NCBI RefSeq assembly: GCF_000428585.1
Contig: NZ_AUAF01000023.1
Location: forward strand, 1-49,492
Length of the DNA stretch: 49,492 nucleotides
From: Zooshikella ganghwensis DSM 15267
Lineage (GTDB): Bacteria > Pseudomonadota > Gammaproteobacteria > Pseudomonadales > Zooshikellaceae
Direction of reading: 5' to 3'
Shown here: positions 26,866 to 36,413 of the stretch, piece after piece
Position numbering within the stretch: the stretch's first letter is position 1
Layout of the letters: every line of letters starts with the position of its first letter
Position numbers and translations under genes: made by a program
The notes under the pieces: model-generated
Databases searched by the model: none
What the model saw: only the letters and a program-made list of their open reading frames with translations
What the model was told of the DNA's origin: nothing

Positions 26866-28190
26866 GCTGCCTCCTCCTCAGATTGATCAGCAGATATTGC
26901 AGCTACATTTAATGGCAGGAGTAATTGGCAGACAGTGCCTTGGCCTTCACGACTATGCATCGCAAACTCTCCCTGATGGGCTTTGGTAACGGCCTGGACA
27001 ACCGCTATTCCCAGCCCAGTACCATGGGGCTTAGTCGTAAAAAACGGCTCCTGAGTTTGTGCCAAGGTTTTGGCGCTCATCCCTGGCCCATTATCCACCA
27101 CCGTCAGCCTTAGATAATGCTGATAAAGGCTGCAGGAAATCACCAGCGTGAGGCCCTTTTTGCCTGATTCCAAAGCATTATTGACTAAGTTCATCAACGC
27201 ACCTATTAGCGCATCTTTGTTACAGCGTATTAAAAAAGTCTGCTCCAGCTGATACCGCCAACGGAGGTTGACCTGACCAGTGCTAACCTGTCTAACCCCC
27301 ATAGCACTCCCTACCGCTTGCTGAAGCTCCTGCCAAAACGCTTTAATGGCTATCGTGTCAGCCAGGACTAATTCACCTTTAGCAAATACCAGCATGTCAC
27401 TCACTTGACGCTCAAGGTGCGTCAGTCTGGACATCAATTTGTTGGCAAATACACAGTGTTTCTCTCGGGGGAGTGCTGGATTTTGTAAGTGACCCGCATA
27501 AAGCATGGCGGTAGAGAGCGGTGTACGAATCTGGTGTGCTAAGGACGCTACCATTTTACCTAGTGCTGACAGCCGCTCATGATGACTGAGCTGCTGCTGT
27601 AAGCACCGGGTTTCGGTTAAGTCAGTGAGGAGAATAAGCTGGCCTGGCTCTAACTCTAATGAGCGAGTTGCAATACTGACGCGCTTACCATTTTTCAGTG
27701 AGATTTCATGGCCATCATCGTCTCTTGGAGCAAAGCATCGGTTGATCACTGTCAACCAACTTTCCCCCAGAAGTGGCTCATCCAAAAGCTCGATAGCAGC
27801 TGGATTGCACTGCTGAATGACACCATGTCCATCCAGTACAATGACCCCACCTGGCAGCAGGTTCAGCAAATGTTCCAGCCGGTTGGCTAGACGTTCCTTT
27901 TCAGCCAGCTCCTGCAGTCGCTGTTCTCCTACATCAGCCAGTTCGCTTTTGAGCGCTTGAACTCTGCCAGCTAATTGACGGTAAGATTCTGAAAGCTGCT
28001 CAGACATTTGGTTAAACAACGAAAATGCCTTCTCCAGACCTGTTTTATCGTCAACGGATGACTGCACATCTTGCAAGGCAGCCGCAAATGCGCTGGACTC
28101 AGCTTTAGCAACTTCAGCCATTGACATGGCGCCTGAAGAAACAGCTTTATAATGTGTAGCTTGACGTTGTCTCTCGACTCTGCCCGTCAT
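26853..28190 (-). CDS. fleS: Flagellar sensor histidine kinase FleS
   Basis: I chose ATG 28190 (445 aa) because AAGGAG lies 8 nt upstream; the frame is open 15 codons further to a GTG. There is no membrane segment, so it is a cytosolic kinase. A coiled coil (~50-110) leads into a PAS domain (NLLPGGVIVLDGHGVIQQCN). HisKA follows, with His219 in MVASLAHQIRTPLSTAMLY. The ATPase domain has NLVNNALESGKKG, VVDNGPGMSAKT and GTGLGIAVVQAVTKAHQG. FleS phosphorylates FleR. A sigma-54 promoter lies upstream, as expected for a FleQ target. Confidence 0.93.
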   Translation of the reverse strand: MTGRVERQRQATHYKAVSSGAMSMAEVAKAESSAFAAALQDVQSSVDDKTGLEKAFSLFNQMSEQLSESYRQLAGRVQALKSELADVGEQRLQELAEKERLANRLEHLLNLLPGGVIVLDGHGVIQQCNPAAIELLDEPLLGESWLTVINRCFAPRDDDGHEISLKNGKRVSIATRSLELEPGQLILLTDLTETRCLQQQLSHHERLSALGKMVASLAHQIRTPLSTAMLYAGHLQNPALPREKHCVFANKLMSRLTHLERQVSDMLVFAKGELVLADTIAIKAFWQELQQAVGSAMGVRQVSTGQVNLRWRYQLEQTFLIRCNKDALIGALMNLVNNALESGKKGLTLVISCSLYQHYLRLTVVDNGPGMSAKTLAQTQEPFFTTKPHGTGLGIAVVQAVTKAHQGEFAMHSREGQGTVCQLLLPLNVAAISADQSEEEAAWPR

Positions 28191-28305
28191 AGGCTCAACT
28201 CCTTGACAGGTACTCTTACGAGCGCCTTGATTCACAAATACTTAGCGGTCTTTTAGATAAACCAACACTACAGCAATGTGATCTAGTTAAACTTTTAACA
28301 GGTAA

Positions 28306-28321
28306 AGCAAGGACCAGGCCA
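28306..28321 (-). promoter_or_regulatory. Sigma-54 (-24/-12) promoter of fleSR
   Basis: The minus strand reads TGGCCT-GGTCC-TTGCT, with GG and GC at the required 10-nt separation. It lies about 115 nt before the fleS start. FleQ-driven sigma-54 control of fleSR is established in Pseudomonas. Confidence 0.7.
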
Positions 28322-28402
28322 AACCAAAATAGTCTGATAATTCAATAGTTTAGAAAGTTGATTGGCGAGCGCGTCAATTTACAGACTTTGGCAGGTTACT
28401 GA

Positions 28403-29869
28403 TTAACTATTCGCAGAAAAGGACTCTTTGCGATTAAGACCATATTTACGCATCTTTTCGACAAGCGTTGTTCGACGGATATGGAGCCTTTCGGCGGCTC
28501 TCGCGACCACCCCCTGGCTATCATCCAAAGCTTGCTTGATAAGTGAGCATTCCAAATTACTGAGATAATCTTTCAGATCTAATCCATTAACCGGTAACAA
28601 TGCAGGTGAGTTCACGCCAACCAGGCCACCATGCGTAATACTTGTCTCTGGAAACATCGCAGCAATATCTGCATTGCTCTCATCTTGTGGTGCAAGGTGG
28701 CGAAACTTTTTCGGTAGCTCTTGAACGCCAATAACACCATAAGGATACATAATGGCTAACCGCTCAACTAAATTGGCCAGCTCTCGAATATTGCCGTGCC
28801 AGTCGTGACGGCACAGCGACATAGTCGCGGCGGAATTAAAACGAATCGACCCTCGTTTTTCATTTTCCATTCGTGAAATCAATTCATTCAGTAAAAGCGG
28901 AATATCTTCAACCCTTTCCCGAAGAGGTGGCATTTCAATGGGGAAAACATTAAGCCGGTAATACAAGTCTTCTCTAAATGTTCCCTCTTGAATCATGTCC
29001 TCCAAGTGTTTATGGGTTGCGGCAATGATCCTAACATCAGCCTGTATTGGCTTAGTCCCGCCTACACGCTCAAACACTTTTTCTTGCAAAACCCGTAATA
29101 ACTTCACCTGCATTTGTAGCGGCATATCGCCAATTTCATCCAAAAAGAGTGTGCCACCCTGCGCGAGTTCAAAGCGACCAATACGCGTCGAGATCGCCCC
29201 CGTAAATGCTCCCTTTTCATGCCCAAACAACTCACTTTCCAGCAGTTCACTGGGAATAGCACCACAATTGACTGGCACAAAAGGCCCAGCCCGACGATGG
29301 GAGTTATAATGCAGGTTACGCGCAACTACCTCCTTACCAGTGCCAGATTCACCTGTAATCAATACACTCACATCCTTATCTGCTACCTGGGCCATCATCT
29401 CCCGTACTTTTTGTACTTGGCGACTGGTACCAACCAAACTACGAAAAAGCTGTAACTCACGCTGTTGTCCACGAGCGCGACTCTTATTAAAGTGTTCACG
29501 AAACACCTGGGCGCGATGCAGCGAATCAAGCAGCTTATTATAAGTAGGTGGAAAATCAACTTTGGCAATCACTTGCAGGCGATGATCGATATCCATATCG
29601 TCAGGCAATACTTGGTCTCCCATTAACAGAATAGGGACTGAAGGCTCCCAGTCATGAATCTGCTGAATGATTGTGGTGATTTGCTGAGTGATTTCCCCCA
29701 GAAAAATGGCTGCAACTTCCTTCATTGCATCAATATCAGCCACCGCTTTTTGCCACTGACGATCCTCAAGTAACAGGACTTCCTCTCCCAAAAACTCAAG
29801 TATGACTTTCAGCTCATCACGACGGTGCTGTTCATTATCGACTAACAGTATCTTCGCATCTTGCCACAT
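28403..29869 (-). CDS. fleQ: Master flagellar regulator FleQ (sigma-54 activator)
   Basis: This is a 488-aa protein. The N-terminal receiver-like FleQ domain (MWQDAKILLVDNEQHRRDEL) has no acceptor Asp in the usual place (AAIFLGEI instead of a D-containing strand). LFRSLVGTSRQ (141-151) is the motif through which Pseudomonas FleQ binds c-di-GMP. The AAA+ domain has Walker A GESGTGK (173-179), GAFTGA (220-225) and LFLDEIGDMP. The C-terminal helix-turn-helix is GVVARAAERLHIRRTTLVEKM. It should start the flagellar cascade and repress biofilm genes in response to c-di-GMP. It is transcribed separately from fleSR. Confidence 0.95.
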   Translation of the reverse strand: MWQDAKILLVDNEQHRRDELKVILEFLGEEVLLLEDRQWQKAVADIDAMKEVAAIFLGEITQQITTIIQQIHDWEPSVPILLMGDQVLPDDMDIDHRLQVIAKVDFPPTYNKLLDSLHRAQVFREHFNKSRARGQQRELQLFRSLVGTSRQVQKVREMMAQVADKDVSVLITGESGTGKEVVARNLHYNSHRRAGPFVPVNCGAIPSELLESELFGHEKGAFTGAISTRIGRFELAQGGTLFLDEIGDMPLQMQVKLLRVLQEKVFERVGGTKPIQADVRIIAATHKHLEDMIQEGTFREDLYYRLNVFPIEMPPLRERVEDIPLLLNELISRMENEKRGSIRFNSAATMSLCRHDWHGNIRELANLVERLAIMYPYGVIGVQELPKKFRHLAPQDESNADIAAMFPETSITHGGLVGVNSPALLPVNGLDLKDYLSNLECSLIKQALDDSQGVVARAAERLHIRRTTLVEKMRKYGLNRKESFSANS

Positions 29870-30293
29870 GCGCGTTGCTCTCTACACATACTCTCAAAAA
29901 ATGAGTAGTCAATTCGATGCCAACTGGGGCAATGGTGACAACACTTAAGTAACTCACATTAGCAACAAGACAATTTCTGGGCAGGTTACTAACTTAATCG
30001 TTGTTGTCTTAAAAAAGTGCTGGTTTTTTGACTCAGTATGAGTGAGTAAAGACAATAAAAAAGCGCCGGTCAAATGACCCCTTGTATTATCCAGTGGAGA
30101 AGAAATTCAATTTCAGGCAGGAAGCAATTACTCAATAATCAGAAAGCAACTGCACAAAATGTACTGATACGGTGTGTTAAAAAGACATCACAAGGTGCCT
30201 GTTTGGGTAATTTGTTAAGCAAGACTAAGCCCCTGTGTATGAAGCTATTGTTATGCTAAGAAACTATTACAATACGAGTACAGTACTAGGGAA
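29870..30293. other. Gene-free stretch between fliT and fleQ
   Basis: No gene supported. A weak hairpin with minus-strand T-run (30055-30078: GGTCA/TGACC, a few bases, then TTTTTT) may end the fliST transcript. The fleQ promoter should lie between it and 29870; TTGACT is present on the minus strand near 29907-29912 but with only a poor -10. Confidence 0.4.
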
Positions 30294-30602
30294 TTATTGC
30301 ATTTGCTGATAAATTGCAACGCCTTGCTGGTGACGTTGTAAACGATGAAGTTCTGCGCCTAATGACTCCTTCTGCGCAGCACAAGCATTGATAACATGTT
30401 GATAGGTACTCAGCAGCTTACCCAAAGCAACTAATAAATCTGCTGGCGCTCCTTGCTGCATTGCAGTGCCCACAATATGTCTGCAGCGTTCATCTAAGTC
30501 CGTTACACTCGACCAGTCTTGGTTTAATAACGCATTCTGCAAATCACTTTGTAGTTGCTCTAATTGTGCAACCCCCAAGCTACCTCGACCAGAGCTTGTC
30601 AT
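30294..30602 (-). CDS. fliT: FliT-like flagellar chaperone
   Basis: This is a small helical protein of about 102 aa. ATG 30602 lies 8 nt after AAGGTG and is preferred over the ATG two codons earlier. The sequence (DLQNALLNQDWSSVTDLDER, then VALGKLLSTYQHVINACAAQ) has the amphipathic pattern of FliT, the export chaperone of the cap protein FliD. The position immediately after fliS supports this; sequence conservation in FliT is low. Confidence 0.75.
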   Translation of the reverse strand: MTSSGRGSLGVAQLEQLQSDLQNALLNQDWSSVTDLDERCRHIVGTAMQQGAPADLLVALGKLLSTYQHVINACAAQKESLGAELHRLQRHQQGVAIYQQMQ

Positions 30603-30685
30603 AACCATTCACCTTAACCGCGTGTATTATTCAATATGAAGCCTTTAGAACCAACCAAGCAAAGGTTTGGATCAACCCCTTATAA

Positions 30686-31081
30686 TTAAGGCTTAGTCAC
30701 TTCAGTACGTATCTCATCCCAGCCATCTTTAATGACTTTAATAAGTTTGATCACTTCATCCACTCTGCTGGCATCATTATTGGCATTGGCCTCAAATAAC
30801 TGCAATTCCATATACTGATATAAATTATCCAGATTAGCCGCTAGCTCACCTCCCTGATCATGATTTAAAAATGAGCGCAAACCTTCCAGGATTTCAATTG
30901 ACTTATTAATAAATACATTTTTAGCTTCAAACTCCTGACGCAAGATAAAGCCACGGGCTGTTGCTAGCCGCTCAAGTAATCCGTCATATAACATTTGAAT
31001 TAGCTTGTGCGGGTCAGCATCAATAACCCCTGTCTCTCGATTAACTGACTGGTATTGCTGAAGTTGATTCATTGCATTCAT
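30686..31081 (-). CDS. fliS: Flagellin export chaperone FliS
   Basis: This is a 131-aa protein. MNQLQQYQSVNRETGVIDADPHKLIQMLYDGLLERL contains the family hallmark (A-DPHKLI-MLYDG); later VFINKSIEILEGLRSFLNH and YMELQLFEANANND follow as usual. FliS binds the C-terminus of flagellin in the cytosol and prevents early polymerisation. With four 70-kDa flagellins in this window, one FliS gene apparently serves all of them. AGGA precedes the first ATG by 7-8 nt. Confidence 0.93.
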   Translation of the reverse strand: MNAMNQLQQYQSVNRETGVIDADPHKLIQMLYDGLLERLATARGFILRQEFEAKNVFINKSIEILEGLRSFLNHDQGGELAANLDNLYQYMELQLFEANANNDASRVDEVIKLIKVIKDGWDEIRTEVTKP

Positions 31082-31165
31082 TGCTACATCCTATGCCTGT
31101 TGCTGAAATAATCGTTTTTTTCATCGCTATGTTTTAAAAACATATCTTTTTATTATTGCTTACGC

Positions 31166-33166
31166 TTAATTATTTTTGTTAACACCATTTAAAGCATCCA
31201 ATTGCTGCTTAATATAATCCTGGGTGGACTGTAATTTTGTCACCAAAATATCTGCAGCTATAAATTGCTTGGTGATTCTTTCCCGAAAGCTTTCCAATCG
31301 CTCATCCAGTTTTACTCGTTCGTTACTAATTTGCTGTAAGGTGGTATTAAGACCATCGGTTTTTGTGGTTAACGCACCATCTACTGACACAAAATTGGTA
31401 ACTAAGCTGACTAACTGCTCTGCAACCCCTTCGATAAAAGTCACCGTGCCTCGATCACCGGTAGCCCCACCCGTAATTTGTACCTGAATGCCTGTACTAT
31501 CATCGCCTGTTGCAGCTTTCAAGGTTTGACCAACCCCCGTTGCTGTCTTGCCATTGATAGTTCCAGCAACATCCACCCCTGCAGTACCTGCAACGACTGA
31601 AAGGCCTAGGGTAGCCGTAGTGTTAGTGTCAATCTGTGTTATTTCAACAGAAGAGCTACTGCCATATTTTGTTGAAGTGATTTGTAATTGGTTACTGCCA
31701 TCAACACTGACATTAACGGTGGCATTTGCGCCTTTTAAATTACTATCAGCATTAATTTGTGTGGCAATTTCGGTTGTCAACTGATCCAGTGTATAGCTGC
31801 CATTGGTAAGGGTGATATCCGCAGACTCAACACCATTGACCTTAATCTTGAATGTATTGTTATTATCATCAATGGTCACGGGTGCTACTAAACCTAGACT
31901 GCCCGTAAGTGCGCCACGAGTCGCAAGCTGAGTCACATTAATACTGTAGCTGCCTGCCTTTGTTAGATCAGTGGAAGAAAGAAACTTAACTTGACTATCA
32001 CTGGTACGACCCTGCTCAGCAAAAATAGCCATTATGTCATCACGGGATGCCGCTAACTTTTGCTTAAACGTGGTTGAATTAAAAATCAACGTTCCACTAT
32101 CTGTGGACGCTTCTCCAGTACTGGCTTTCGTGGTCATACCCACTTCAGAAAGCGTCCGCACGCCTGCACTTTCGAGTCCACTAACCACACTTCCCAGTAA
32201 GTTCCGGGTTTGCGACATTATATTACGAAGAGAAGCATCGCCTAACAGGCTTCCTGCTTGATTTGTTGAGGTATCAAAGGCTGTGACTTCGTTAACCAGG
32301 GTTTGCAGTTCATTGTACTTATCGACAAAGTCCTGAACTCGATCAGTAATACCATCACTATCAAGTTCAAGCTTTAACGTTGCAGGTGAGCCCGCATTTT
32401 TGCCTGAAAGGTTGAGTGTCACCCCCGTAATAGCGTCATCAATCACATTGCTACTACGCGTTAAGGTAATACCGTTAATTTTGACGCTACTATCTAATGC
32501 TGCGACTGTTTCCGTTAAGTTTTGGGCGCTACCATTGAATGCTAATTGAGATAAACCAGAGGTATCGGTGTTATTACCATCATCATCGGTGACTGTCACT
32601 TCAATGGCATTATCCAGCCCAGTCTCTGTCGCAGCCAGTACCAGCTGATAACCACTCCCTGTGTCAATCACGCTGGCAGACACGTTAAGACTTGATTCAG
32701 CATTTATCGCATCACGCACACCTTCTAAGGTGTTATTACCATTATCAATGGTTATCGCTGCAGAAGTACCGCCAGCAGTAATATTAAGTGTGCCAGTTCC
32801 TAGCGTGGTCTCTTTGTCAACAAAGACACCTGTGGCAATGGAGTGTGCTTGAGCTAACGCTGTGACTTCAACACTATAGGTCCCTGTTATCGCAGAAGAA
32901 TCATCAACTGTTGCTGAAAAGTTACTGGCTGTTGATGTTGCTTTTAGGGTACCTAGCGCATCAGGATTACTTAATACACGCGCAGAAAGACGCAGGTTTA
33001 TCAGGGCACTTTGAATACGGCCAAAGTCTGATAACTGGGTATTAATTTCTGCTTCTCGTAAATCCAAGCGCTTTACAGTAGGCTCACGTTCAACCTCAAC
33101 CAACTGGTCTATAAGGTCTGAGCTAAATAAGCCGGAACCAAAACCTACCGAGCTAATGCTGGCCAT
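31166..33166 (-). CDS. fliD: Flagellar filament cap protein FliD
   Basis: This is a 666-aa protein. The N-terminal FliD domain (SVGFGSGLFSSDLIDQLVEV, AQAHSIATG) and C-terminal domain (LDERLESFRERITKQFIAAD, VTKLQSTQDYIKQQLDALN) are intact. Two flagellin-type IN motifs lie at about 125-175 and 430-500 (TLEGVRDAINAESSLNVSAS; LTTEIATQINADSNL), the same kind of module that enlarges the flagellins here. FliD caps the filament and folds incoming flagellin. AAAGGA precedes the ATG. It has its own sigma-28-like promoter. Confidence 0.94.
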   Translation of the reverse strand: MASISSVGFGSGLFSSDLIDQLVEVEREPTVKRLDLREAEINTQLSDFGRIQSALINLRLSARVLSNPDALGTLKATSTASNFSATVDDSSAITGTYSVEVTALAQAHSIATGVFVDKETTLGTGTLNITAGGTSAAITIDNGNNTLEGVRDAINAESSLNVSASVIDTGSGYQLVLAATETGLDNAIEVTVTDDDGNNTDTSGLSQLAFNGSAQNLTETVAALDSSVKINGITLTRSSNVIDDAITGVTLNLSGKNAGSPATLKLELDSDGITDRVQDFVDKYNELQTLVNEVTAFDTSTNQAGSLLGDASLRNIMSQTRNLLGSVVSGLESAGVRTLSEVGMTTKASTGEASTDSGTLIFNSTTFKQKLAASRDDIMAIFAEQGRTSDSQVKFLSSTDLTKAGSYSINVTQLATRGALTGSLGLVAPVTIDDNNNTFKIKVNGVESADITLTNGSYTLDQLTTEIATQINADSNLKGANATVNVSVDGSNQLQITSTKYGSSSSVEITQIDTNTTATLGLSVVAGTAGVDVAGTINGKTATGVGQTLKAATGDDSTGIQVQITGGATGDRGTVTFIEGVAEQLVSLVTNFVSVDGALTTKTDGLNTTLQQISNERVKLDERLESFRERITKQFIAADILVTKLQSTQDYIKQQLDALNGVNKNN

Positions 33167-33271
33167 AAGATCATTCCTTTCTGGAATTGCTGCATCACGC
33201 GACTACACATAGTGTTGTTACTTAAATCTAAACGACTCAACACGAAATTGATTATCCTTTCATCAATTATA

Positions 33272-33298
33272 GTAACGGCAAGGAGCGGCAAATCTTTA
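33272..33298 (-). promoter_or_regulatory. Sigma-28 (FliA) promoter of fliD
   Basis: The minus strand reads TAAAGATT (33291-33298), 11 nt, then GCCGTTAC (33272-33279). Against TAAAGTTT-N11-GCCGATAA this is 7/8 and 6/8. It lies about 106 nt before the fliD start. Confidence 0.7.
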
Positions 33299-33357
33299 CC
33301 TGTTTTATCAGTTTAATGTAAAACGTTTCTAATATGCCTAACATCAGTACCTTAGCC

Positions 33358-33789
33358 TCATACCTTCGTGTTAAGTAGTTCAAATGATGCAGAATCTTTC
33401 AAATCTCGTGCCAGACGTAATGCAACCTCATCAGGAATTTGTCGAACTACCTCATCGGTATTTCGATCAATAACCGAGATAACAGTTTCACCACTATCAG
33501 TGTCGAGTTTAAACAATAAGTCCCGCTGTACAGTTTGCACATAGTCATTGAGCTGAGCCACGGCTTGCTCGACCTGCTCACGCAATGTTTCCTGCTTATC
33601 CAGCTGTTGATCTTCGATGGCTGATGATACTTCTTGCACAGCCTTTGCTTGTGAAGTTTGACCTTTAGCCTTAAGGGGTTGGCTAACAGCCACTTCTCCT
33701 TGCTGATCAGCAGGCGTTAACGGTTTGCTTTTATTCGCATCAAGCTCTCGTGCACTCACAATGGGCGTTGACACTTTGAGGTCATTCAT
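33358..33789 (-). CDS. flaG: FlaG protein, copy 1
   Basis: About 143 aa. The conserved C-terminal FlaG domain is clear: AVAQLNDYVQTVQRDLLFKL, then GETVISVIDRNTDEVVRQIP, then EVALRLARDL. The N-terminal half is polar and probably disordered. FlaG affects filament length in Pseudomonas and Vibrio. The start is either ATG 33789 (after GAGG) or ATG 33801 (after AAGGA). It follows flagellin 1, from which it is separated by a hairpin, and precedes fliD. Confidence 0.88.
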   Translation of the reverse strand: MNDLKVSTPIVSARELDANKSKPLTPADQQGEVAVSQPLKAKGQTSQAKAVQEVSSAIEDQQLDKQETLREQVEQAVAQLNDYVQTVQRDLLFKLDTDSGETVISVIDRNTDEVVRQIPDEVALRLARDLKDSASFELLNTKV

Positions 33790-33825
33790 AGTGCACCTCA
33801 TTTATCCTTTTGAACCAGCACCTAA

Positions 33826-33849
33826 ACCCAGGCCATTGCTGACCTGGGT
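33826..33849 (-). terminator. Hairpin between flagellin 1 and flaG (possible partial terminator)
   Basis: ACCCAGG (33826-33832) and CCTGGGT (33843-33849) form a 7-bp stem with a 10-nt loop; on the minus strand only TTT follows. It may stabilise the flagellin transcript or partly end it before flaG. Confidence 0.4.
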
Positions 33850-33878
33850 GTGGTCCATCCCTCTTCACTGGCGTCCTG

Positions 33879-35906
33879 TTACTGCAGGAGCGCCAGAACC
33901 TGCTGCGGCCTTGCATTGGCTTGTGCCAAGACTGAAATACCTGCCTGTTGGAGCACCTGTGCTCGACTTAGCTCTGCAGTTTCTGCCGCAAAGTCTGCAT
34001 CACGAATTCGTGAGTTAGCTGCTGACAGGTTCTCACTACTGATTGACAGGTTATTAATGGTTGAAAGGAAACGGTTTTGGATCGCACCCAATTCCGCCTG
34101 TTGTTTGGATATCTGCTGTAAAGCATTATCTACAGAGACAATAGCCTCGTTTGCGCCCTCTACAGTGGTGATATCAATATCTTTCACCAGCTGGCCAACT
34201 TCCTGTCCACCAAAAGTACCAACCTGGAAACCTGCATTGGCAATATTACCTGTATTTGTTGATAGCTCAAACTGCCCTCCAGAGAGGAGAGCTACAGAAC
34301 TCAGTGTAGTCGCCACTGAAAAGCCCGCGTTAGTAACCGTGTTAATAGCACTAACATCAATATTACGTCCATCATCTGCCAACAAGCGGAAGGTACTACC
34401 AAAGGCTTCAGCTCTAACGCCTGTTTGTCCTGATTTTGTATTAACAGCGGAGATAATGGTGTTTTGAATATCACTGGTCGTATCAGCAGCTCCGTAAGAT
34501 ATCGCAATACTGATACCATTAATAACGACGTTACCACTTTGTGCTGTACCCGTTGTAATCGTCCCACCAGTTACCACCGTGGTATTGGCTACCGCAGTAA
34601 CACCTGTTTGATCACTCACTTTATTAATGGCTGCTGCTTTAGAAATCGCAGAGCCGTCATTTCCAGTCGTCGATGCTGTATCAAACGATGACTGAGAAGG
34701 GCCTACTGCAACCCCATTGATAACAAGGTCACCTGTTACTAATGCTGTAGCCGTAACATTATTACCAACTGCTCCTCCATTAACCCCACTGAAGGTGCCA
34801 ACTTCAAAGCCTGCGTTATCAATGTTTCCTGTGGTGGTATCAAGACTAATATCACTGCCATCTTGAGAGATTAGGGTAAAAGTACCAATGTAGGTTGTAT
34901 TACCGGTTGCCAGTCCAAAGTCTGCAGAAGCATTACCGGAGACCTGAAAGATATCAACATTTCTCCCATCTTCTGCAACCAGTGAAATACCCGTAGTGGC
35001 ATTTCCATCAAATGAGGCAATAACACCAGTTTGACCCGACTTTTCGTTAATTGCAGTGACAACAGCCTGCAAGTTAGCCTCTGTACTCAATGCATTATCA
35101 GTTACTAAGTCAATGGTCACACCATTAACGGTTATTTGCCCCGTTTTATCATCAGTATTTGAGTATGTATTACCAGCCACTGAATTAGAGTCAACGCGAG
35201 CAATAACACCTGTTTGCTCAGAAACCTTGTTCACTGCCGCGGCTTTAGCAATAGAGCTACGCTCTTGAAGTGCTGTGGAAGATGTATCATCTACCCCTGA
35301 AGAAGCACCTACAGCAATGCCATTAACTACTAAGTCACCTGCACTGAGCTGTGCATTACCTGTAACATTGGAAGAGATTCCTGCTTCAAGTGCTGAACCC
35401 AAGCTATCAGTAGATACTTTAGCGATACTGACACCAATAGTATCTCCAAGGTTGGCCCCTGTCTGAAAGATCGTATTATCAAACGAACCATCTAACAGCT
35501 TTTTACCGTTAAAGTTGGTTTTTTCAGCCACATTTTCAATTTCTGAAATAAGCTGCTGAACTTCCTCGTTCAATGCTTCCCGGTCTATTTCAGTGTTACT
35601 ACCGTTAGAGGATTGCAGTGCCAAGTCACGAATACGTTGTAAGTTTGTGGTAACAGAACTTAGTGCACCCTCTGCTGTTTGAGCCAGCGAGATTCCATCA
35701 TTTGAGTTACGAATTGCGACATTGGTACCGCGGATTTGTGATTCAAAACGAGTCGAAATCGCCAGGCCCGCAGCATCATCTCGTGCGCTATTAATACGCA
35801 AACCAGATGAGAGCCGCTGTAATGCGGTATCCTGCGCAGACTGTGATCTATCCAGGTTACGCTGGGCATTCAGCGAGGCGATATTGGTATTAATTATTTG
35901 TGGCAT
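33879..35906 (-). CDS. fliC: Giant flagellin 1 (675 aa)
   Basis: Residues 1-170 are the D0/D1 part (MPQIINTNIASLNAQRNL, RLSSGLRINSARDDAAGLAI). Residues ~590-675 are its C-terminal partner (AANSRIRDADFAAETAEL, ending QVLALLQ). The central ~400 residues hold two tandem modules of ~190 aa (about 190-377 and 392-570). Each runs GDLV(I/V)NG, a KAAA(V/I)NKVS(E/D)QTGV stretch, another (I/V)NG(V/I) strand, A(I/V)N-KSGQTGV, DDGRN(V/I)D and NAGF-VGTF. These are flagellin IN-type repeats and should form surface domains. AGGAG lies 8 nt before the ATG; a strong sigma-28 promoter precedes it. Confidence 0.95.
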   Translation of the reverse strand: MPQIINTNIASLNAQRNLDRSQSAQDTALQRLSSGLRINSARDDAAGLAISTRFESQIRGTNVAIRNSNDGISLAQTAEGALSSVTTNLQRIRDLALQSSNGSNTEIDREALNEEVQQLISEIENVAEKTNFNGKKLLDGSFDNTIFQTGANLGDTIGVSIAKVSTDSLGSALEAGISSNVTGNAQLSAGDLVVNGIAVGASSGVDDTSSTALQERSSIAKAAAVNKVSEQTGVIARVDSNSVAGNTYSNTDDKTGQITVNGVTIDLVTDNALSTEANLQAVVTAINEKSGQTGVIASFDGNATTGISLVAEDGRNVDIFQVSGNASADFGLATGNTTYIGTFTLISQDGSDISLDTTTGNIDNAGFEVGTFSGVNGGAVGNNVTATALVTGDLVINGVAVGPSQSSFDTASTTGNDGSAISKAAAINKVSDQTGVTAVANTTVVTGGTITTGTAQSGNVVINGISIAISYGAADTTSDIQNTIISAVNTKSGQTGVRAEAFGSTFRLLADDGRNIDVSAINTVTNAGFSVATTLSSVALLSGGQFELSTNTGNIANAGFQVGTFGGQEVGQLVKDIDITTVEGANEAIVSVDNALQQISKQQAELGAIQNRFLSTINNLSISSENLSAANSRIRDADFAAETAELSRAQVLQQAGISVLAQANARPQQVLALLQ

Positions 35907-36011
35907 GTCTCAAACTCCTGCTCACTACTTCATCCAACAAGCCATCTCATCAGGCCATCCCTTCATCCGAACTTGCGCACCGAACTCATGGCGATAACCT
36001 GTCTACTCCTG

Positions 36012-36038
36012 TTAGCGACATACCACAAAAAAACTTTA
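36012..36038 (-). promoter_or_regulatory. Sigma-28 (FliA) promoter of flagellin 1
   Basis: On the minus strand a perfect TAAAGTTT (36031-36038) is followed by 11 nt and GTCGCTAA (36012-36019; 6/8 to GCCGATAA). It lies about 106 nt before the start codon. Confidence 0.8.
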
Positions 36039-36397
36039 ACTAATTCACAATATTTTTTTCATCAACCAGCATGTACCTGCGAAAACTGTATTTAATTGGT
36101 GAGTTCCTTCTTTTCACTCTTAAAGCAGCAACTGTTAGCTTTTTTTACACTTTAAGTTTTATTGTCTATTTGGAATAAACACCCTTATTTGAAAAACAAC
36201 AAAATATAAATGAGACGTACTTTTAATTTTTTGATTTTCATTAAATTAATCGTGAACAAAAGCACGGCCTTTTCTCAAAAAATATAAGTAAGTCACTATT
36301 TTTTCAGAACTTTATCACATTAACTTTTTTTTACATCGCTTTTTCACACCCCTAACAAACAAACATAAGCCATTGTTTTTATTATATTTTCATAACA

Positions 36398-36413
36398 TGG
36401 CACAACAAATGCT
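36398..36413 (+). promoter_or_regulatory. Sigma-54 promoter of the PEP-CTERM-like gene
   Basis: TGGCAC-AACAA-ATGCT: the -24 part is perfect and GG/GC are 10 nt apart. It lies about 90 nt before the start codon at 36501. Confidence 0.65.

Noticed and set aside
33850-34467. 205-aa open frame antisense to flagellin 1
   Set aside because: Long antisense frames arise from the Ala/Ser/Asn-rich repeats of flagellin; similar ones occur over all four flagellins, and none shows a start signal or known motif.
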